Of a DNA stretch of 64,000 nucleotides, positions 36,604-46,587 are shown piece after piece. The stretch covers positions 36,344-100,343 of the forward strand of contig NZ_VFRR01000014.1 of NCBI RefSeq assembly GCF_006385675.1, read 5' to 3'. The number at the start of each line of letters is the position of its first letter. Position 1 is the stretch's first letter. Origin of the DNA: Maribrevibacterium harenarium (lineage in GTDB: Bacteria > Pseudomonadota > Gammaproteobacteria > Pseudomonadales > Marinomonadaceae). A program made the position numbers and the translations under genes. The notes below the pieces were generated by a model. It was not told the origin of the DNA. It ran no database searches and saw only the letters and a program-made list of their open reading frames with translations.

Positions 36604-38010
36604 TTATTCAACGATTTTAAACGGAATAAACATAGGATAACCATCACGGATTACCCGCATCGGCACGGAACGATTCGATGGTACTTGCTTGATAATGTTG
36701 TTGAAATCTTCGACGCCGTTAATACGCTGACCATTCAGCATGGTAATCACATCACCCTGCTGCAAGCCATTGCGCGCCGCAGCGCCACCGAATACTTGCT
36801 CAATCACCACACCACCGCGGATATCGAGGCGCTTGCTGAGATTCGCAGGTACTTCACCAACGATCATGCCAAGACGGTTCTGCTCTTGTTGGGACTGAGA
36901 AATGGTCGAAGCTGGATCCTCCGGACGTTTTGCCAAGGTGATCTGGATATCCCGCTCTTTGCCGTCGCGGAACACGGTCGCATTCGCCACCACACCCGCT
37001 TTCATTTGCCCAACCAAGTAAGGCAATTCGGAAGACTGTTCAATCTGTTTACCTTCAAAAGACAGAATGATATCCCCCGGGTTCAGACCAGCGTCTTCAG
37101 CAGGGGAGCCCGGAAGCACTCGGCTAACCAAAGCCCCATGGGGACGATCTAAACCAAATGACTCAGCTAGGTCGTTGTTCACGTCTTGAATAATCACTCC
37201 CAACCAAGCACGGGAAACTTTGCCTTCTGACTTGAGCTGATCCACAACAGACATAGCAAGATTTGCTGGAATCGCAAAAGACACTCCCATAAAACCACCG
37301 GAGCGGGTGTAGATTTGCGAGTTGATACCAATCACTTCACCATCTAGGTTAAACAATGGGCCCCCAGAGTTGCCTGGATTAATGGCTACGTCTGTTTGGA
37401 TAAAGGGCACATAGTTATCACTTGGCAAATTACGACCAATAGCACTAACGATACCGGCGGTGACGGTGTAATCAAAACCAAAAGGAGAACCAATCGCCAG
37501 CACCCATTGCCCGGGTTTCATGTCATCGGAATTGCCCATTTTTACTGTCGGCAGGTCATCTTCTGCTTCGATCTTCAATAGGGCTAAATCGGTCCGAGCA
37601 TCAGTTCCTACTAAGGTTGCCTCATATTCACGGCGATCATTCAGGCGCACATGAATCACATCGGCTCCGTCGATAACATGGTTATTCGTTAGTACATAAC
37701 CATCATCGGAAATGATAAAACCTGAGCCTAGGGAACTACGTTGACGTTGTTTTGGCTGCTGCTGTTGCTGACCAAATGGCTGTTGACCAAAGAAGTGACG
37801 GAAAAACTCGTTCAATTCTTGGGCATCTGGGCTGAGCTGCGGACCTCCACGGGCATCGACTTTTTGCTCGGTACTAATGTTCACCACGGCGGGGGAGGCT
37901 TTTTCTACCAGTTCGGTAAAGTCCGGCAGGTTCACTGCACTGGCAAAACTGGCCACCAGCAAACTACACATCATTACCATCATTTGGATGGGGGTGCGAA
38001 GTCGGTTCAT
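36604..38010 (-). CDS. mucD: Periplasmic serine protease, DegP/MucD family
   Basis: 468 residues: signal peptide (1-25, ending ASA), trypsin-like domain with catalytic H111 (TNNHVI), D141 (ARTDLALLK) and S215 (NPGNSGGP), then two PDZ domains (about 265-360 and 375-465). A Q-rich loop at 75-90 is the LA-loop region of the family. It degrades or refolds damaged envelope proteins and dampens the sigma-E response. Last gene of the rpoE-mucA-mucB-rseC-mucD set, in the order of Pseudomonas algU-mucABCD. A 70-base gap to rseC contains an AACTT motif but no convincing separate promoter. Confidence 0.93.
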   Translation of the reverse strand: MNRLRTPIQMMVMMCSLLVASFASAVNLPDFTELVEKASPAVVNISTEQKVDARGGPQLSPDAQELNEFFRHFFGQQPFGQQQQQPKQRQRSSLGSGFIISDDGYVLTNNHVIDGADVIHVRLNDRREYEATLVGTDARTDLALLKIEAEDDLPTVKMGNSDDMKPGQWVLAIGSPFGFDYTVTAGIVSAIGRNLPSDNYVPFIQTDVAINPGNSGGPLFNLDGEVIGINSQIYTRSGGFMGVSFAIPANLAMSVVDQLKSEGKVSRAWLGVIIQDVNNDLAESFGLDRPHGALVSRVLPGSPAEDAGLNPGDIILSFEGKQIEQSSELPYLVGQMKAGVVANATVFRDGKERDIQITLAKRPEDPASTISQSQQEQNRLGMIVGEVPANLSKRLDIRGGVVIEQVFGGAAARNGLQQGDVITMLNGQRINGVEDFNNIIKQVPSNRSVPMRVIRDGYPMFIPFKIVE

Positions 38011-38080
38011 TGAGCAATCTCCTCAAAGACATTTCAAGTTCATAATTACTCGGCAGTTACCGAGTGCTGCGCTTGGGGTC

Positions 38081-38548
38081 TCAGGATTGTGGCACAAACT
38101 TAAGCGGCTGTGTTACTGCTGTCTCGACGCGCAAAATGCGAGGATAGAAATCGGGGTTTTCCGTCATACCGAAAGACTTTTTGCGTGCCCACCAAAGGCC
38201 TCCAAAAAATCCTCCTAACGCACCCAACACATTCACCACACTTTGCTCAGTCAACAGGCTCGGCACCGTAGCACCCATCACTAATCCAAGCATTGGAACA
38301 GCATACATCCAGATAGAGGCACTCAATAAGGAATCTTCGGGGATACCCACGACCACTTTATCACCAATTTGCAAAGATTTTGGCGCTAAGGTTTTCATAA
38401 GCATTCTGTTGCTGTTCGATACTTGGGCGATAGCATGATGACCACAGCCATGGCGCGCACGACAGGTGCTGCAGCTGCTAGTACGGATAGTTTCTACTTC
38501 GGCAATGCCATCTTCGATGGCGAGGACCACTCCGGATTCTTCAATCAT
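38081..38548 (-). CDS. rseC: RseC/MucC family membrane regulator
   Basis: 155 residues: a cysteine-rich N-terminus (C26, C29, C35: SCSTCRARHGCG), then two membrane helices (about 80-98 and 100-120). The family sits in the inner membrane and modulates sigma-E and the SoxR-reducing Rsx/Rnf system. It overlaps mucB by 4 bases (mucB stop near 38545), so they are coupled. Confidence 0.88.
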   Translation of the reverse strand: MIEESGVVLAIEDGIAEVETIRTSSCSTCRARHGCGHHAIAQVSNSNRMLMKTLAPKSLQIGDKVVVGIPEDSLLSASIWMYAVPMLGLVMGATVPSLLTEQSVVNVLGALGGFFGGLWWARKKSFGMTENPDFYPRILRVETAVTQPLKFVPQS

Positions 38549-39495
38549 GGTGCCTCCCGCAACTCAGCGCCCTGCAATAGCTTATCGATGGTTTGCGGTG
38601 GGATTTCACCTACCGCACTAATTAGATACTGCTGTCCACGCCAAGTTTGCATACGCTCGGCCACACTAGTCGCGCCACTAGCCAGAAGCTTGTCATCACT
38701 CTGCTCCTCATTACCGACTGGCAAAGCGAATAAGGAAACGCTCGCGATACCATCAGATAGCAGCATCATGCTTACCCCATTAGATAGTTGCTGACTCTGT
38801 TGCCAAACGGGCTGCATTCCCGTTGGTAACCAGGCGAAACGCCACCCATGATCAGCATCTTGAGCTTGTTGTTCTTCTTCAAACACTTGCACAGCACTAG
38901 CGGGTGCCGGAACAAAATCTGCTTCGGACAATTCCGGAGTAAAAGTAATGGTGGTAAATTGAGTGCGTTCTAGTAACTTACCCTCCCCATCAACTACATC
39001 GTGCTTTAGTAAAAAGCCATTCCCTTGATCGAGCCAAAACACGTGACCATAACGTTGGTCATCTTGGGGAATCAGTTCAATCCGTTTCACTTCACGGTCA
39101 GCCACCCAAGTAGTCTGGGTGTCCAGTTGAGCAGAGTAAGTTTGCGCTAATTGCTGTTCGTCTAACTGACGGAACTGACTGAAAGGACGTTCTAATACCG
39201 GTAACTGAGTCAAACGATGGATATCTGGCGCTACGCATAAAGTCGTACCATCAACCCGAATCATTTCATGGCGTTCACCATCCAGATCAGACAGGCTTTC
39301 GTAGCGTACCCCTCCAATCAATCCATGGCGTATACGCATACTGTTAATGTCATTACCTTGGTTGTAGACAAATACGCCGTCGTAACTGAGCTGATTAAAT
39401 GCCTGAGACATTTTGCTAAGCCAGTCATAGCCAGCACTACTCCAGCTAGAAACAGACCACATTACGCCAACGAACACACACAGCAGTTTCAACAT
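38545..39495 (-). CDS. mucB: Sigma-E factor regulatory protein RseB/MucB
   Basis: 316 residues from ATG 39495. The frame opens to 39525, but starting at MLKLLCVF gives a clean signal peptide (1-21, ending SSWSSA) and leaves a 4-base gap after mucA. Two-domain periplasmic protein: the N-terminal LolA-like fold (about 22-195, YDGVFVYNQG near 39-48) senses lipids or lipopolysaccharide, and the C-terminal domain (about 205-310) binds MucA and protects it from cleavage. Confidence 0.88.
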   Translation of the reverse strand: MLKLLCVFVGVMWSVSSWSSAGYDWLSKMSQAFNQLSYDGVFVYNQGNDINSMRIRHGLIGGVRYESLSDLDGERHEMIRVDGTTLCVAPDIHRLTQLPVLERPFSQFRQLDEQQLAQTYSAQLDTQTTWVADREVKRIELIPQDDQRYGHVFWLDQGNGFLLKHDVVDGEGKLLERTQFTTITFTPELSEADFVPAPASAVQVFEEEQQAQDADHGWRFAWLPTGMQPVWQQSQQLSNGVSMMLLSDGIASVSLFALPVGNEEQSDDKLLASGATSVAERMQTWRGQQYLISAVGEIPPQTIDKLLQGAELREAP

Positions 39496-39499
39496 AGGT

Positions 39500-40060
39500 T
39501 TATTGATCCACCGGTAAATTAACAACTCGGGCCATAGGCATCATTCCCTGTCCGCCAGTCAAGCTCGCATGTTGCGCGTGCTGCTGCAAATAGCGCTGTA
39601 GTCGTAAATTGTCACGCTCTGGCAAAGTCGTAAATGACGTGTTCAGTGACGCTGTAGCTAATGGCAAGCTGGTATTTTGGGCTTGAAACTGAATCCCAAC
39701 CAATACCGCCAATGCCAAACTGGCGGCCACACCCATTCCCCACCAAGCAGCTTTCTGCCCCCGTTTTGGTTGGGGCACACGAATAAGCGGCGTGACATTA
39801 TCCACTACAGGAAAATCAGCGTCGGCTTGGTTGGCAAGTCGGTTGTGAATACCAGCTAAAAAATCTTGGCTACACAGTGGCTGACTCAACTGCGTTCGTT
39901 GCGCTTCACCAGTCATAACAAAGGCATCGGTTTGCTCTGCTAAAACCTGGATGTCCTGCTGCAACAGACGATCGATATCTGCACTGCTGGCTTCGTCATC
40001 AAGCAAAGCCGAGAGGCTTTCTAGGGCCCGCTCGTCAAGCGTATGGTGCTGCTGTGACAT
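39500..40060 (-). CDS. mucA: Anti-sigma-E factor RseA/MucA
   Basis: 186 residues: a cytoplasmic sigma-binding domain (1-100) with LESLSALLDDEAS near the start, one membrane helix (about 105-125, WWGMGVAASLALAVLVGIQF) and a periplasmic tail bound by MucB. Holds RpoE inactive until proteolysis under envelope stress. It follows rpoE by 3 bases. The family is short and variable, so assignment rests on topology and operon position as much as on sequence. Confidence 0.88.
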   Translation of the reverse strand: MSQQHHTLDERALESLSALLDDEASSADIDRLLQQDIQVLAEQTDAFVMTGEAQRTQLSQPLCSQDFLAGIHNRLANQADADFPVVDNVTPLIRVPQPKRGQKAAWWGMGVAASLALAVLVGIQFQAQNTSLPLATASLNTSFTTLPERDNLRLQRYLQQHAQHASLTGGQGMMPMARVVNLPVDQ

Positions 40061-40063
40061 GCT

Positions 40064-40651
40064 TTATTCTCCTTCCCCCAACAGAGGACGAATATGCTTT
40101 TCCACTGCTTCCCGAGCACGGAAAATGCGGGATCTTACGGTACCCACAGGGCAATCCATTATTTGGGCAATTTCTTCGTAACTTAACCCTTCAAACTCCC
40201 GTAGGGTCAAAGCCCCACGAAGTTCTTCCGGTAACATATTGATTGCGATGTGTATTTCCGAGTTCAAACGTTTGGTATTTAGCTCTGCATCCGGTGTATT
40301 GATATCCGCTAAAGCATCGTACACAGCATGAACATCCTCGTTATCTAGCTCCACATCACTGGCGGGAGGTCGACGGGATCGGTTCACAATCTGGTTTTTT
40401 GCCGTATTCACCGCAATTCGATATAACCAAGTGTAAAACGCACTTTCACCACGAAAACTATCAATAGCCCGATAGGCCTTCACAAAGGCTTCTTGAGCCA
40501 CATCCATAGCTTCGTGATGATCCTGTATATAGCGGGAGATTAGCGCGATGACTTTATGCTGATATTTCAGCACTAAAAGGTCAAAGGCTCGCTTATCACC
40601 TGCTTGAACTCGCTCTACCAACGCTTCATCGCTGGATGTCTCGCGCTGCAT
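40064..40651 (-). CDS. rpoE: RNA polymerase sigma factor RpoE/AlgU
   Basis: 195 residues from ATG 40651, which has GAGG 5 bases upstream; an in-frame GTG at 40657 is less likely because it overlaps that ribosome site. ECF sigma factor: region 2 with DMAQEAF-like DVAQEAFVKAYRAIDSFRGES and FYTWLYRIAVNTAKN, region 4 with LREFEGLSYEEIAQIMDCP and GTVRSRIFRAREAV. Controls envelope-stress and exopolysaccharide genes. Divergent from nadB, as in many gammaproteobacteria. Confidence 0.95.
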   Translation of the reverse strand: MQRETSSDEALVERVQAGDKRAFDLLVLKYQHKVIALISRYIQDHHEAMDVAQEAFVKAYRAIDSFRGESAFYTWLYRIAVNTAKNQIVNRSRRPPASDVELDNEDVHAVYDALADINTPDAELNTKRLNSEIHIAINMLPEELRGALTLREFEGLSYEEIAQIMDCPVGTVRSRIFRAREAVEKHIRPLLGEGE

Positions 40652-40699
40652 AGGCACCTCATAAAATACACTTTCATACCAGTGCCCACTGTTTGATAA

Positions 40700-40727
40700 A
40701 TGGACAACTCTTCGTCATGCAAGTTCC
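40700..40727 (-). promoter_or_regulatory. Autoregulated sigma-E promoter of rpoE
   Basis: On the minus strand GGAACTT (40727-40721) is followed after exactly 16 bases by TCCAT (40704-40700). This fits the sigma-E pattern GGAACTT-N16-TCnnA and lies about 50 bases upstream of the rpoE start, so autoregulation is expected. Confidence 0.75.
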
Positions 40728-40868
40728 GATGGGAGAAATAAATTGACCCGATTGAACAAAAACGCCGTAAAGGCATCTTGCCACGACGGTGGGGGTAGAG
40801 AAAGTGTTCACTCAACCTTATAAACAAGTGTACCATTAATTCCATAATCACCAATAAGATAGAGACTT

Positions 40869-42464
40869 ATGAGCAACCATCTTCACTACGATATTGTCGT
40901 TGTCGGTGCCGGTGCCGCAGGCCTGACGTTAGCCCTTGAGTTGGCTGACCAATTTACCGTCGCGATTCTGACCAAAGGCGATATTGAAGAAGGTGCTACC
41001 CTGTATGCTCAAGGTGGCGTGGCGGCGGTTTTGTCAGACACTGATACCATCGACTCCCATATTGAAGATACGGTCTCCGCTGGCTCTCATTTAGGTGATA
41101 AAGAGGCGATTCGCTTCACGGTAGAAAACTCCAAAGCCAGTATCGATTGGTTGATCGAGCAAGGAGTGCCTTTTACCCGCTACGGTGAAAGTGACCAGTA
41201 CCACCTCACCAAAGAAGGTGGACATAGCCATCGACGTATTATTCATTCTGCCGATGCTACGGGTCGTGCGATCTCGCAAACCTTGGTACACAACGCTATC
41301 AATCACCCTAACATCCACTTTTTTCCAGATCGCATTGCGGTGGATCTGATTAATAGTCGTAAACTAGGATCAAAAGAAAGCCGCATCGTGGGACTCTACG
41401 CTTTGAACCAAGAAACGGACGAAGTGGATGTGTTTCATGCCCAGCGGGTGGCACTAGCCTGTGGTGGTAGCAGCAAAGTGTACTTATACACTAGCAACCC
41501 AGACACAGCCTCGGGAGATGGCATTGCTATGGCGTGGCGAGCGGGCTGTCGCATTGCCAATATGGAATTTAACCAATTCCATCCAACTTGCTTGTACGAT
41601 GCGAAAGCGAAAACCTTTTTGATATCTGAAGCTGTACGCGGCGAGGGTGGCCGCCTGTTACTACCAGATGGCACCCGCTTCATGTTCAATTTTGACGAGC
41701 GTGGCGAGTTGGCTCCACGGGACATTGTTGCCCGCGCTATAGATCATGAAATGAAACGCTTGGGGATCAAGCATGTACTGCTGGATATCTCCCATAAAGA
41801 TCCAGATTTTATCAAAGAGCATTTCCCAACCATCTATCAACGCTGTCTTGAATACGGTCACGATATGACCAAAGGCCCGATTCCAGTAGTGCCGGCAGCC
41901 CATTACACTTGCGGTGGTGTGGTCGTAGATCAAAATGGCAAGACAGATGTGGAAGGGCTTTATGCTATTGGTGAAACGGCTTACACCGGTTTGCATGGTG
42001 CCAACCGTCTAGCCAGCAATTCCCTATTGGAATGTATCGTTTACGGTCGTTCCGCTGCTGAACACATCAAGTCAACTTTGGTACGTGAAGCCGATATCAA
42101 CATTCCGGATTGGGATGACACGCAAGTAACGGATTCGGATGAGGATGTGGTGATCTCCCATAACTGGCACGAACTACGCCGCTTTATGTGGGACTACGTA
42201 GGCATAGTACGCACTGATAAGCGCCTGTTACGGGCTAAACATCGCGTAGATTTATTGCTGTCCGAAATTGATGAGTTTTACGCTAACTACAAGATTTCAG
42301 CGTACCTTCTGGAACTACGTAACTTGGCGGTAGTCGCCGACTTAATCATCCGGTCTGCCATGTCCCGTAAAGAAAGCCGTGGCCTGCACTTCACCCTCGA
42401 CTATCCAGAACAGCTAGACACCGCAGCGGCGACGATTCTAACCCCGCCAAAGGCGCTCTCTTAG
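40869..42464 (+). CDS. nadB: L-aspartate oxidase
   Basis: Oxidises L-aspartate to iminoaspartate for NAD synthesis. 531 residues: FAD-binding [14 protein letters not shown] (about 11-24), YAQGGVAAV (about 47-55), the active-site stretch [12 protein letters not shown] (about 253-264), TCGGVVVD (about 350-357) and a helical C-terminal domain. GATAGAGAC precedes the ATG. Its last 27 bases overlap the convergent ygfX gene. Confidence 0.95.
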   Translation: MSNHLHYDIVVVGAGAAGLTLALELADQFTVAILTKGDIEEGATLYAQGGVAAVLSDTDTIDSHIEDTVSAGSHLGDKEAIRFTVENSKASIDWLIEQGVPFTRYGESDQYHLTKEGGHSHRRIIHSADATGRAISQTLVHNAINHPNIHFFPDRIAVDLINSRKLGSKESRIVGLYALNQETDEVDVFHAQRVALACGGSSKVYLYTSNPDTASGDGIAMAWRAGCRIANMEFNQFHPTCLYDAKAKTFLISEAVRGEGGRLLLPDGTRFMFNFDERGELAPRDIVARAIDHEMKRLGIKHVLLDISHKDPDFIKEHFPTIYQRCLEYGHDMTKGPIPVVPAAHYTCGGVVVDQNGKTDVEGLYAIGETAYTGLHGANRLASNSLLECIVYGRSAAEHIKSTLVREADINIPDWDDTQVTDSDEDVVISHNWHELRRFMWDYVGIVRTDKRLLRAKHRVDLLLSEIDEFYANYKISAYLLELRNLAVVADLIIRSAMSRKESRGLHFTLDYPEQLDTAAATILTPPKALS

Positions 42465-42872
42465 GGAGCGCTGCGGCGTGGTAATTGCCTGCACAGCCAA
42501 GAAAGAACTAAGGCAGCGCCATTGTTCATAAGTCATTTGATCCCGATAAATGACATGGCGCAGCAGTCCAAAACTACGACATTCACGCACCACCACAAAC
42601 CACTGGCCCCGAAACACTAACGCCACTTCCCTCGCTCGATTACGGCAATCATAGACATGACATGTTGATCCAATACTAACCTGGACACATAGAAATCGCC
42701 GACGATACCAGCCCAGCCCGAGACCAAAGCTAGTAACCGCACCCCCCCACCAAACTACGGGATAATAATAAAAACGCGTTGCCGCAAGAAAAGTCACTGC
42801 GGCGGCAATCAGCAGCCACAGTGCTAAAGCTAGAACAGAGAATTTAAGCGGAATAATTTTCGGGTTGGACAC
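42438..42872 (-). CDS. ygfX: YgfX-like membrane protein
   Basis: 144 residues with a double membrane hairpin near the N-terminus (about 10-30 and 36-52) followed by a cytoplasmic beta-rich part. Short gene next to sdhE, overlapping it by 29 bases with a GTG start at 42872, the usual place for ygfX (also called cptA). In E. coli this product has been described as a toxin acting on cytoskeleton proteins; whether that holds here is unknown. Assignment leans on topology and position. Confidence 0.7.
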   Translation of the reverse strand: MSNPKIIPLKFSVLALALWLLIAAAVTFLAATRFYYYPVVWWGGAVTSFGLGLGWYRRRFLCVQVSIGSTCHVYDCRNRAREVALVFRGQWFVVVRECRSFGLLRHVIYRDQMTYEQWRCLSSFLAVQAITTPQRSLRERLWRG

Positions 42873-43128
42873 GATTCACTATCAGGCTGACGATGCGCGC
42901 AAGATCCGCATCCTCAGGCACTTCCTTTTGCATAAACCAAGGGAAGATCTCCTGATCTTCACATTCTAAAAGACGATAAAAACGCTGACGATCCGCTTCA
43001 TCTAGACTGAGAAAAACCTCATCTAGGAAGGGTTCTAGCAACAAATCTAACTCTAGCATGCCACGGCGACACTGCCACTGCAGTCGTTTAAAGGCCAAGG
43101 AATCTTTACTTTCGATCAGGTCAGACAT
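42844..43128 (-). CDS. sdhE: FAD assembly factor SdhE
   Basis: 94 residues from ATG 43128, which has GGAG 7 bases upstream; the frame is open to 43191 but the added residues are not family-like. The family hallmark RGxxE is at residues 22-26 (RGMLE). SdhE helps attach FAD covalently to the flavoprotein of succinate dehydrogenase. Coupled to ygfX by overlap and close to nadB, a standard gammaproteobacterial neighbourhood. Confidence 0.9.
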   Translation of the reverse strand: MSDLIESKDSLAFKRLQWQCRRGMLELDLLLEPFLDEVFLSLDEADRQRFYRLLECEDQEIFPWFMQKEVPEDADLARIVSLIVNRVQPENYSA

Positions 43129-43454
43129 GTCAATTCTCCACACAAATGTGGCGCCATTATATGCCAGCCCCAAGGAGGAGGAAATTGCCAAAAGTAGCCC
43201 TATTGATGCCTTTTTGTTTCAGAGCCCTTTGTTTGCGGGTGATCAAGATCAAAAAACAATCAGTCAAAAGAGTATTATTTTGACCACTATTTTGTAGAAA
43301 AAGGTAACTACTAAACAAATTTGTACCAGTATTGGCTATATATGTATTAGCGAGTCAATTACCCCATCGCCTATATTTACTGCCACTTGATTGCGATTCA
43401 GATCAAGAAATTAGGTATCACTATAAAAAAAACTTACTCCTACTGGGGGAACCT
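43129..43454 (+). promoter_or_regulatory. sdhE/mtlE divergent control region with FNR/Anr-like sites
   Basis: No gene is supported in these 326 bases. GTGATCAAGATCAA (43239-43252) differs at one position from the FNR/Anr palindrome TTGAT-N4-ATCAA. A weaker relative, GCGATTCAGATCAA, is at 43393-43406, about 50 bases before mtlE; it also partly fits a CRP site. A TATAAA-type -10 may lie near 43420-43430. Which gene each site serves is unknown. Confidence 0.4.
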
Positions 43455-44762
43455 ATGAAAAGCCTTACCAAAACAGCCGTCGCTTGTGCGGTTTCCTTCG
43501 CAGCGTTCAGCGCTTTTGCACAAACTACCATCACTGTTGCTACCGTAAACAACGGTCACATGATTGAGATGCAGAAACTGACGCCTGATTTCGAAAAGCA
43601 ATACCCTGATATCAAAGTGAAATGGGTGACCTTAGAAGAAGGTGTACTACGTCAAAACGTGACGCAAGATATCGCCAATGGCAGTGGTCTCTACGACGTT
43701 ATGACTATTGGTATGTACGAAGCGCCAATCTGGGGTGAGCGCGGCTGGTTAGAGCCAGTTGACGTGAGTGGCTCATACGACGTGAACGATATCCTACCTT
43801 CCATCCGTGGTGGTCTATCTTACGACGGCACTATGTATGCTGCCCCATTCTATGGTGAAAGCTCCATGGTCATGTACCGTAAAGACCTAGCCGAAAAAGC
43901 CGGTGTTACCATCAGTGACCGTGATAGCTGGGATCACATTCGTGATGCGGCTAAAGCCATGCATGACCCAGACAATGGTGTCTACGGCATCTGTCTACGT
44001 GGTAAAGCAGGCTGGGGGGACAACATGGCGTTCTTGTCTGCCATGGCCAACTCTTTCGGTGCTCGCTGGTTCGATATGGACTGGAAACCTCAGTTAACTT
44101 CTGACGCTTGGAAAAACACTGTCACCTTCTATGTTGATATGTTGAACAACTACGGACCTCCAGGTGCCAGTGGTAACAGCTTCAATGAAAACTTGGCGCT
44201 GTTCAACGAAGGCAAATGTGGTATGTGGATCGATGCGACTATTGCAGCCTCTTTCGTCACCGATCCTAAGCAGTCCAAAGTGGCTGACAAAGTTGGCTTC
44301 GCTCAGTCTCCATTCAAAGTTACTGAGAAAGGCGCTAACTGGCTGTGGTCTTGGGCGCTAGGTATCCCATCCGCGACGAAGAAAGCGGACGCGGCCCAGA
44401 AGTTTGTCCGTTGGGCAACCTCTAAAGACTACATTAAGTTAGTGGCTAGCCATAACGGTTGGGGTGCGGTGCCAACTGGTACACGTACTTCTACCTACGA
44501 AAACCCTGAGTTCCAAAAAGCTGCCGTATTTGCTGATGCCGAGCTGAAAGCGATCAACTCTGCTAATCCAAATGACAGTACTTTGGAACCTTCTCCATAC
44601 GTTGGCGTTCAGTTTGCCGCTATCCCTGAATTCCAGGCGATCGGTACAACTGCTGGCCAAATGATCTCTGGTGCGTTAGCTGGTAGCTTGACTGTTGACC
44701 AAGCGTTGCAGTCTGCCAACCGCTCGGCTGATCGTCAGATGCGCCAGGCTGGTTACTACTAA
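43455..44762 (+). CDS. mtlE: Polyol ABC transporter, periplasmic binding protein
   Basis: 435 residues from ATG 43455, with GGGGGA 6 bases upstream and a signal peptide (1-22, ending AFA). Family 1 extracellular solute-binding protein like MtlE/SmoE, which bind mannitol, glucitol or arabitol. Typical features: LEEGVLRQNV, a MTIGMYEAP segment near 80-88 and WSWALGIPSATKK near 297-309. First gene of a set with two permeases, ATPase and mannitol 2-dehydrogenase; the polyol substrate comes from that context. A 12-bp hairpin follows. Confidence 0.9.
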   Translation: MKSLTKTAVACAVSFAAFSAFAQTTITVATVNNGHMIEMQKLTPDFEKQYPDIKVKWVTLEEGVLRQNVTQDIANGSGLYDVMTIGMYEAPIWGERGWLEPVDVSGSYDVNDILPSIRGGLSYDGTMYAAPFYGESSMVMYRKDLAEKAGVTISDRDSWDHIRDAAKAMHDPDNGVYGICLRGKAGWGDNMAFLSAMANSFGARWFDMDWKPQLTSDAWKNTVTFYVDMLNNYGPPGASGNSFNENLALFNEGKCGMWIDATIAASFVTDPKQSKVADKVGFAQSPFKVTEKGANWLWSWALGIPSATKKADAAQKFVRWATSKDYIKLVASHNGWGAVPTGTRTSTYENPEFQKAAVFADAELKAINSANPNDSTLEPSPYVGVQFAAIPEFQAIGTTAGQMISGALAGSLTVDQALQSANRSADRQMRQAGYY

Positions 44763-44786
44763 GTTTTAGTAGCTAACGACCCTACT

Positions 44787-44817
44787 AAAGAGCGGAGTCC
44801 TTACTCCGCTCTTTTAT
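44787..44817 (+). terminator. Partial terminator between mtlE and mtlF
   Basis: AAAGAGCGGAGT (44787-44798) pairs with ACTCCGCTCTTT (44803-44814), loop CCTT, then TTTTA. A strong stem after a binding-protein gene usually lets only part of transcription pass into the permease genes. Confidence 0.85.
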
Positions 44818-44867
44818 CTAGCTTCGTCGCGAGACGCGTTCTAAAACACCTACGAGAGTAACATCCC

Positions 44868-45728
44868 ATGAAGCGTTCCATCACTCGCTTACTAATGGCT
44901 CCCTCTGTGCTACTACTGCTAGCATGGATGATAGTGCCATTATCCATGACCATTTACTTCTCAACCATTAACTACAACTTGTTATACCCTGGGCGTAACA
45001 ATTTTGTTGGCTGGTTGAACTTTGAATTTTTTGTCACTGATCCGGGCTTCTGGATTGCCGTCTCCAACACCTTAATTTTGCTGATCTCAGTGTTGGTGAT
45101 CACGGTGGTCTTGGGTGTCGCCCTATCGGCTCTAATCGACAAACCCTTTCATGGGCGCAACATCGTACGGGTGTTATTGATTTCTCCTTTCTTCATCATG
45201 CCAACGGTCAATGCCTTGATCTGGAAAAATATGATGATGAACCCGGTTTATGGCATCTTCGCTTGGATATCCAATTCTTTGGGATTAGAACCGATCGATT
45301 GGCTCTCCGATTACCCTCTGATGTCCGTAATTATTATGGTGAGCTGGCAGTGGCTACCGTTTGCGATTCTTGTATTCGTTACCGCATTGCAATCACAAGA
45401 TACGGAACAAAAAGAAGCCGCTCAAATGGATGGTGCGACTGGCTGGCATATTTTCCGTTACCTAACTATTCCACATCTAGCGCGCCCAATCGCCGTGGTT
45501 GTGATGATAGAAACCATCTTCCTGTTGGCCGTATTTGCTGAGATCTACGTTTCTACCGGCGGTGGCCCAGGCTATGACAGTACCAACCTTGCTTACCTAA
45601 TTTACAACCAAGCGCTATTGCAATTCGACGTGGGTGTCGCGTCTGCCGGTGGTCTATTTGCCGTTGTACTTGCCAATATCGTCGCTTTCTTCTTGATCCG
45701 CGCTGTCGGCAAGAACCTAACAGTGTGA
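44868..45728 (+). CDS. mtlF: Polyol ABC transporter permease 1
   Basis: 286 residues, six membrane segments (about 10-30, 62-90, 98-118, 145-165, 195-220, 255-278). The EAA loop that docks on the ATPase reads EQKEAAQMDGATGWHIFRYLTIP (about 184-206). MalF-like subunit. GAGAGTAAC precedes the ATG. mtlG starts 10 bases after its stop. Confidence 0.9.
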   Translation: MKRSITRLLMAPSVLLLLAWMIVPLSMTIYFSTINYNLLYPGRNNFVGWLNFEFFVTDPGFWIAVSNTLILLISVLVITVVLGVALSALIDKPFHGRNIVRVLLISPFFIMPTVNALIWKNMMMNPVYGIFAWISNSLGLEPIDWLSDYPLMSVIIMVSWQWLPFAILVFVTALQSQDTEQKEAAQMDGATGWHIFRYLTIPHLARPIAVVVMIETIFLLAVFAEIYVSTGGGPGYDSTNLAYLIYNQALLQFDVGVASAGGLFAVVLANIVAFFLIRAVGKNLTV

Positions 45729-45738
45729 GGTGACTGAC

Positions 45739-46569
45739 ATGACATTAACACAACAAAGAAAACTCAAAACCTTGCTGGTCGGCCTTGCCTCTTGGGCAAT
45801 CGCTTTGCTGCTGTTCTTCCCGATCCTGTGGATGTTTTTGACCTCCTTCAAGACCGAGCTACAGGCCATTTCCGTACCGCCACAGTTCTTGTTTGAACCG
45901 ACATTGGAAAACTTTGGCATCGTGCAAGAGCGTAGCGACTATTTAAAACATGCTTGGAACTCAGTGGTCACTTCTTTTGGTTCGACCATTCTGGCGCTCA
46001 TCATCGCCATACCGGCGGCCTATTCGATGGCGTTTTTCCCCGGTAAGAAAACCAAAGATATCTTGCTATGGATGTTGTCCACCAAAATGCTGCCAGCCGT
46101 CGGTGTGCTAGTCCCCATCTACATCCTTGCTCGGGATAACGGTTTGCTAGATACCAAACTTGGTCTGGTGATCATTTTCACTTTGATGAACTTACCCATC
46201 ATTGTGTGGATGCTGTTCTCTTACTTCAAAGATTTGCCCAAAGAAATCCTAGAAGCAGCCCGCATGGACGGTGCCAGCCCATGGGGCGAAGTCACCAAAG
46301 TGGTACTGCCACTGTCGGTTGGCGGTATTGCCTCCACTGGTCTGCTATCCATCGTCCTGTGTTGGAACGAAGCCTTCTGGTCGCTCAACTTGACTGCGTC
46401 AGAAGCCGCGCCACTCACTGCCATGATCGCCTCTTACTCAAGCCCTGAAGGTTTATTCTGGGCCAAGCTATCTGCTGCTTCAACACTGGCCTGTGCGCCC
46501 ATCGTGGTATTTGGCTGGTTCTGCCAGAAACAACTTGTGCAAGGCCTCACCTTCGGCGCTGTGAAATAA
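45739..46569 (+). CDS. mtlG: Polyol ABC transporter permease 2
   Basis: 276 residues from ATG 45739, which has GAGG about 8 bases upstream; an in-frame GTG at 45730 overlaps that ribosome site and is less likely. MalG-like permease with six membrane segments; EAA loop LPKEILEAARMDGASPWGEV at about 167-186. Partner of mtlF; the ATPase gene begins 18 bases later. Confidence 0.9.
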   Translation: MTLTQQRKLKTLLVGLASWAIALLLFFPILWMFLTSFKTELQAISVPPQFLFEPTLENFGIVQERSDYLKHAWNSVVTSFGSTILALIIAIPAAYSMAFFPGKKTKDILLWMLSTKMLPAVGVLVPIYILARDNGLLDTKLGLVIIFTLMNLPIIVWMLFSYFKDLPKEILEAARMDGASPWGEVTKVVLPLSVGGIASTGLLSIVLCWNEAFWSLNLTASEAAPLTAMIASYSSPEGLFWAKLSAASTLACAPIVVFGWFCQKQLVQGLTFGAVK

Positions 46570-46587
46570 TTTATAGGAATAATAACA

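Noticed and set aside
38011..38080. Separate sigma-E promoter for mucD
   Set aside because: GAACTT is present on the minus strand, but 16 bases further there is no TCnnA element and the spacing would put the start point at the ribosome site.
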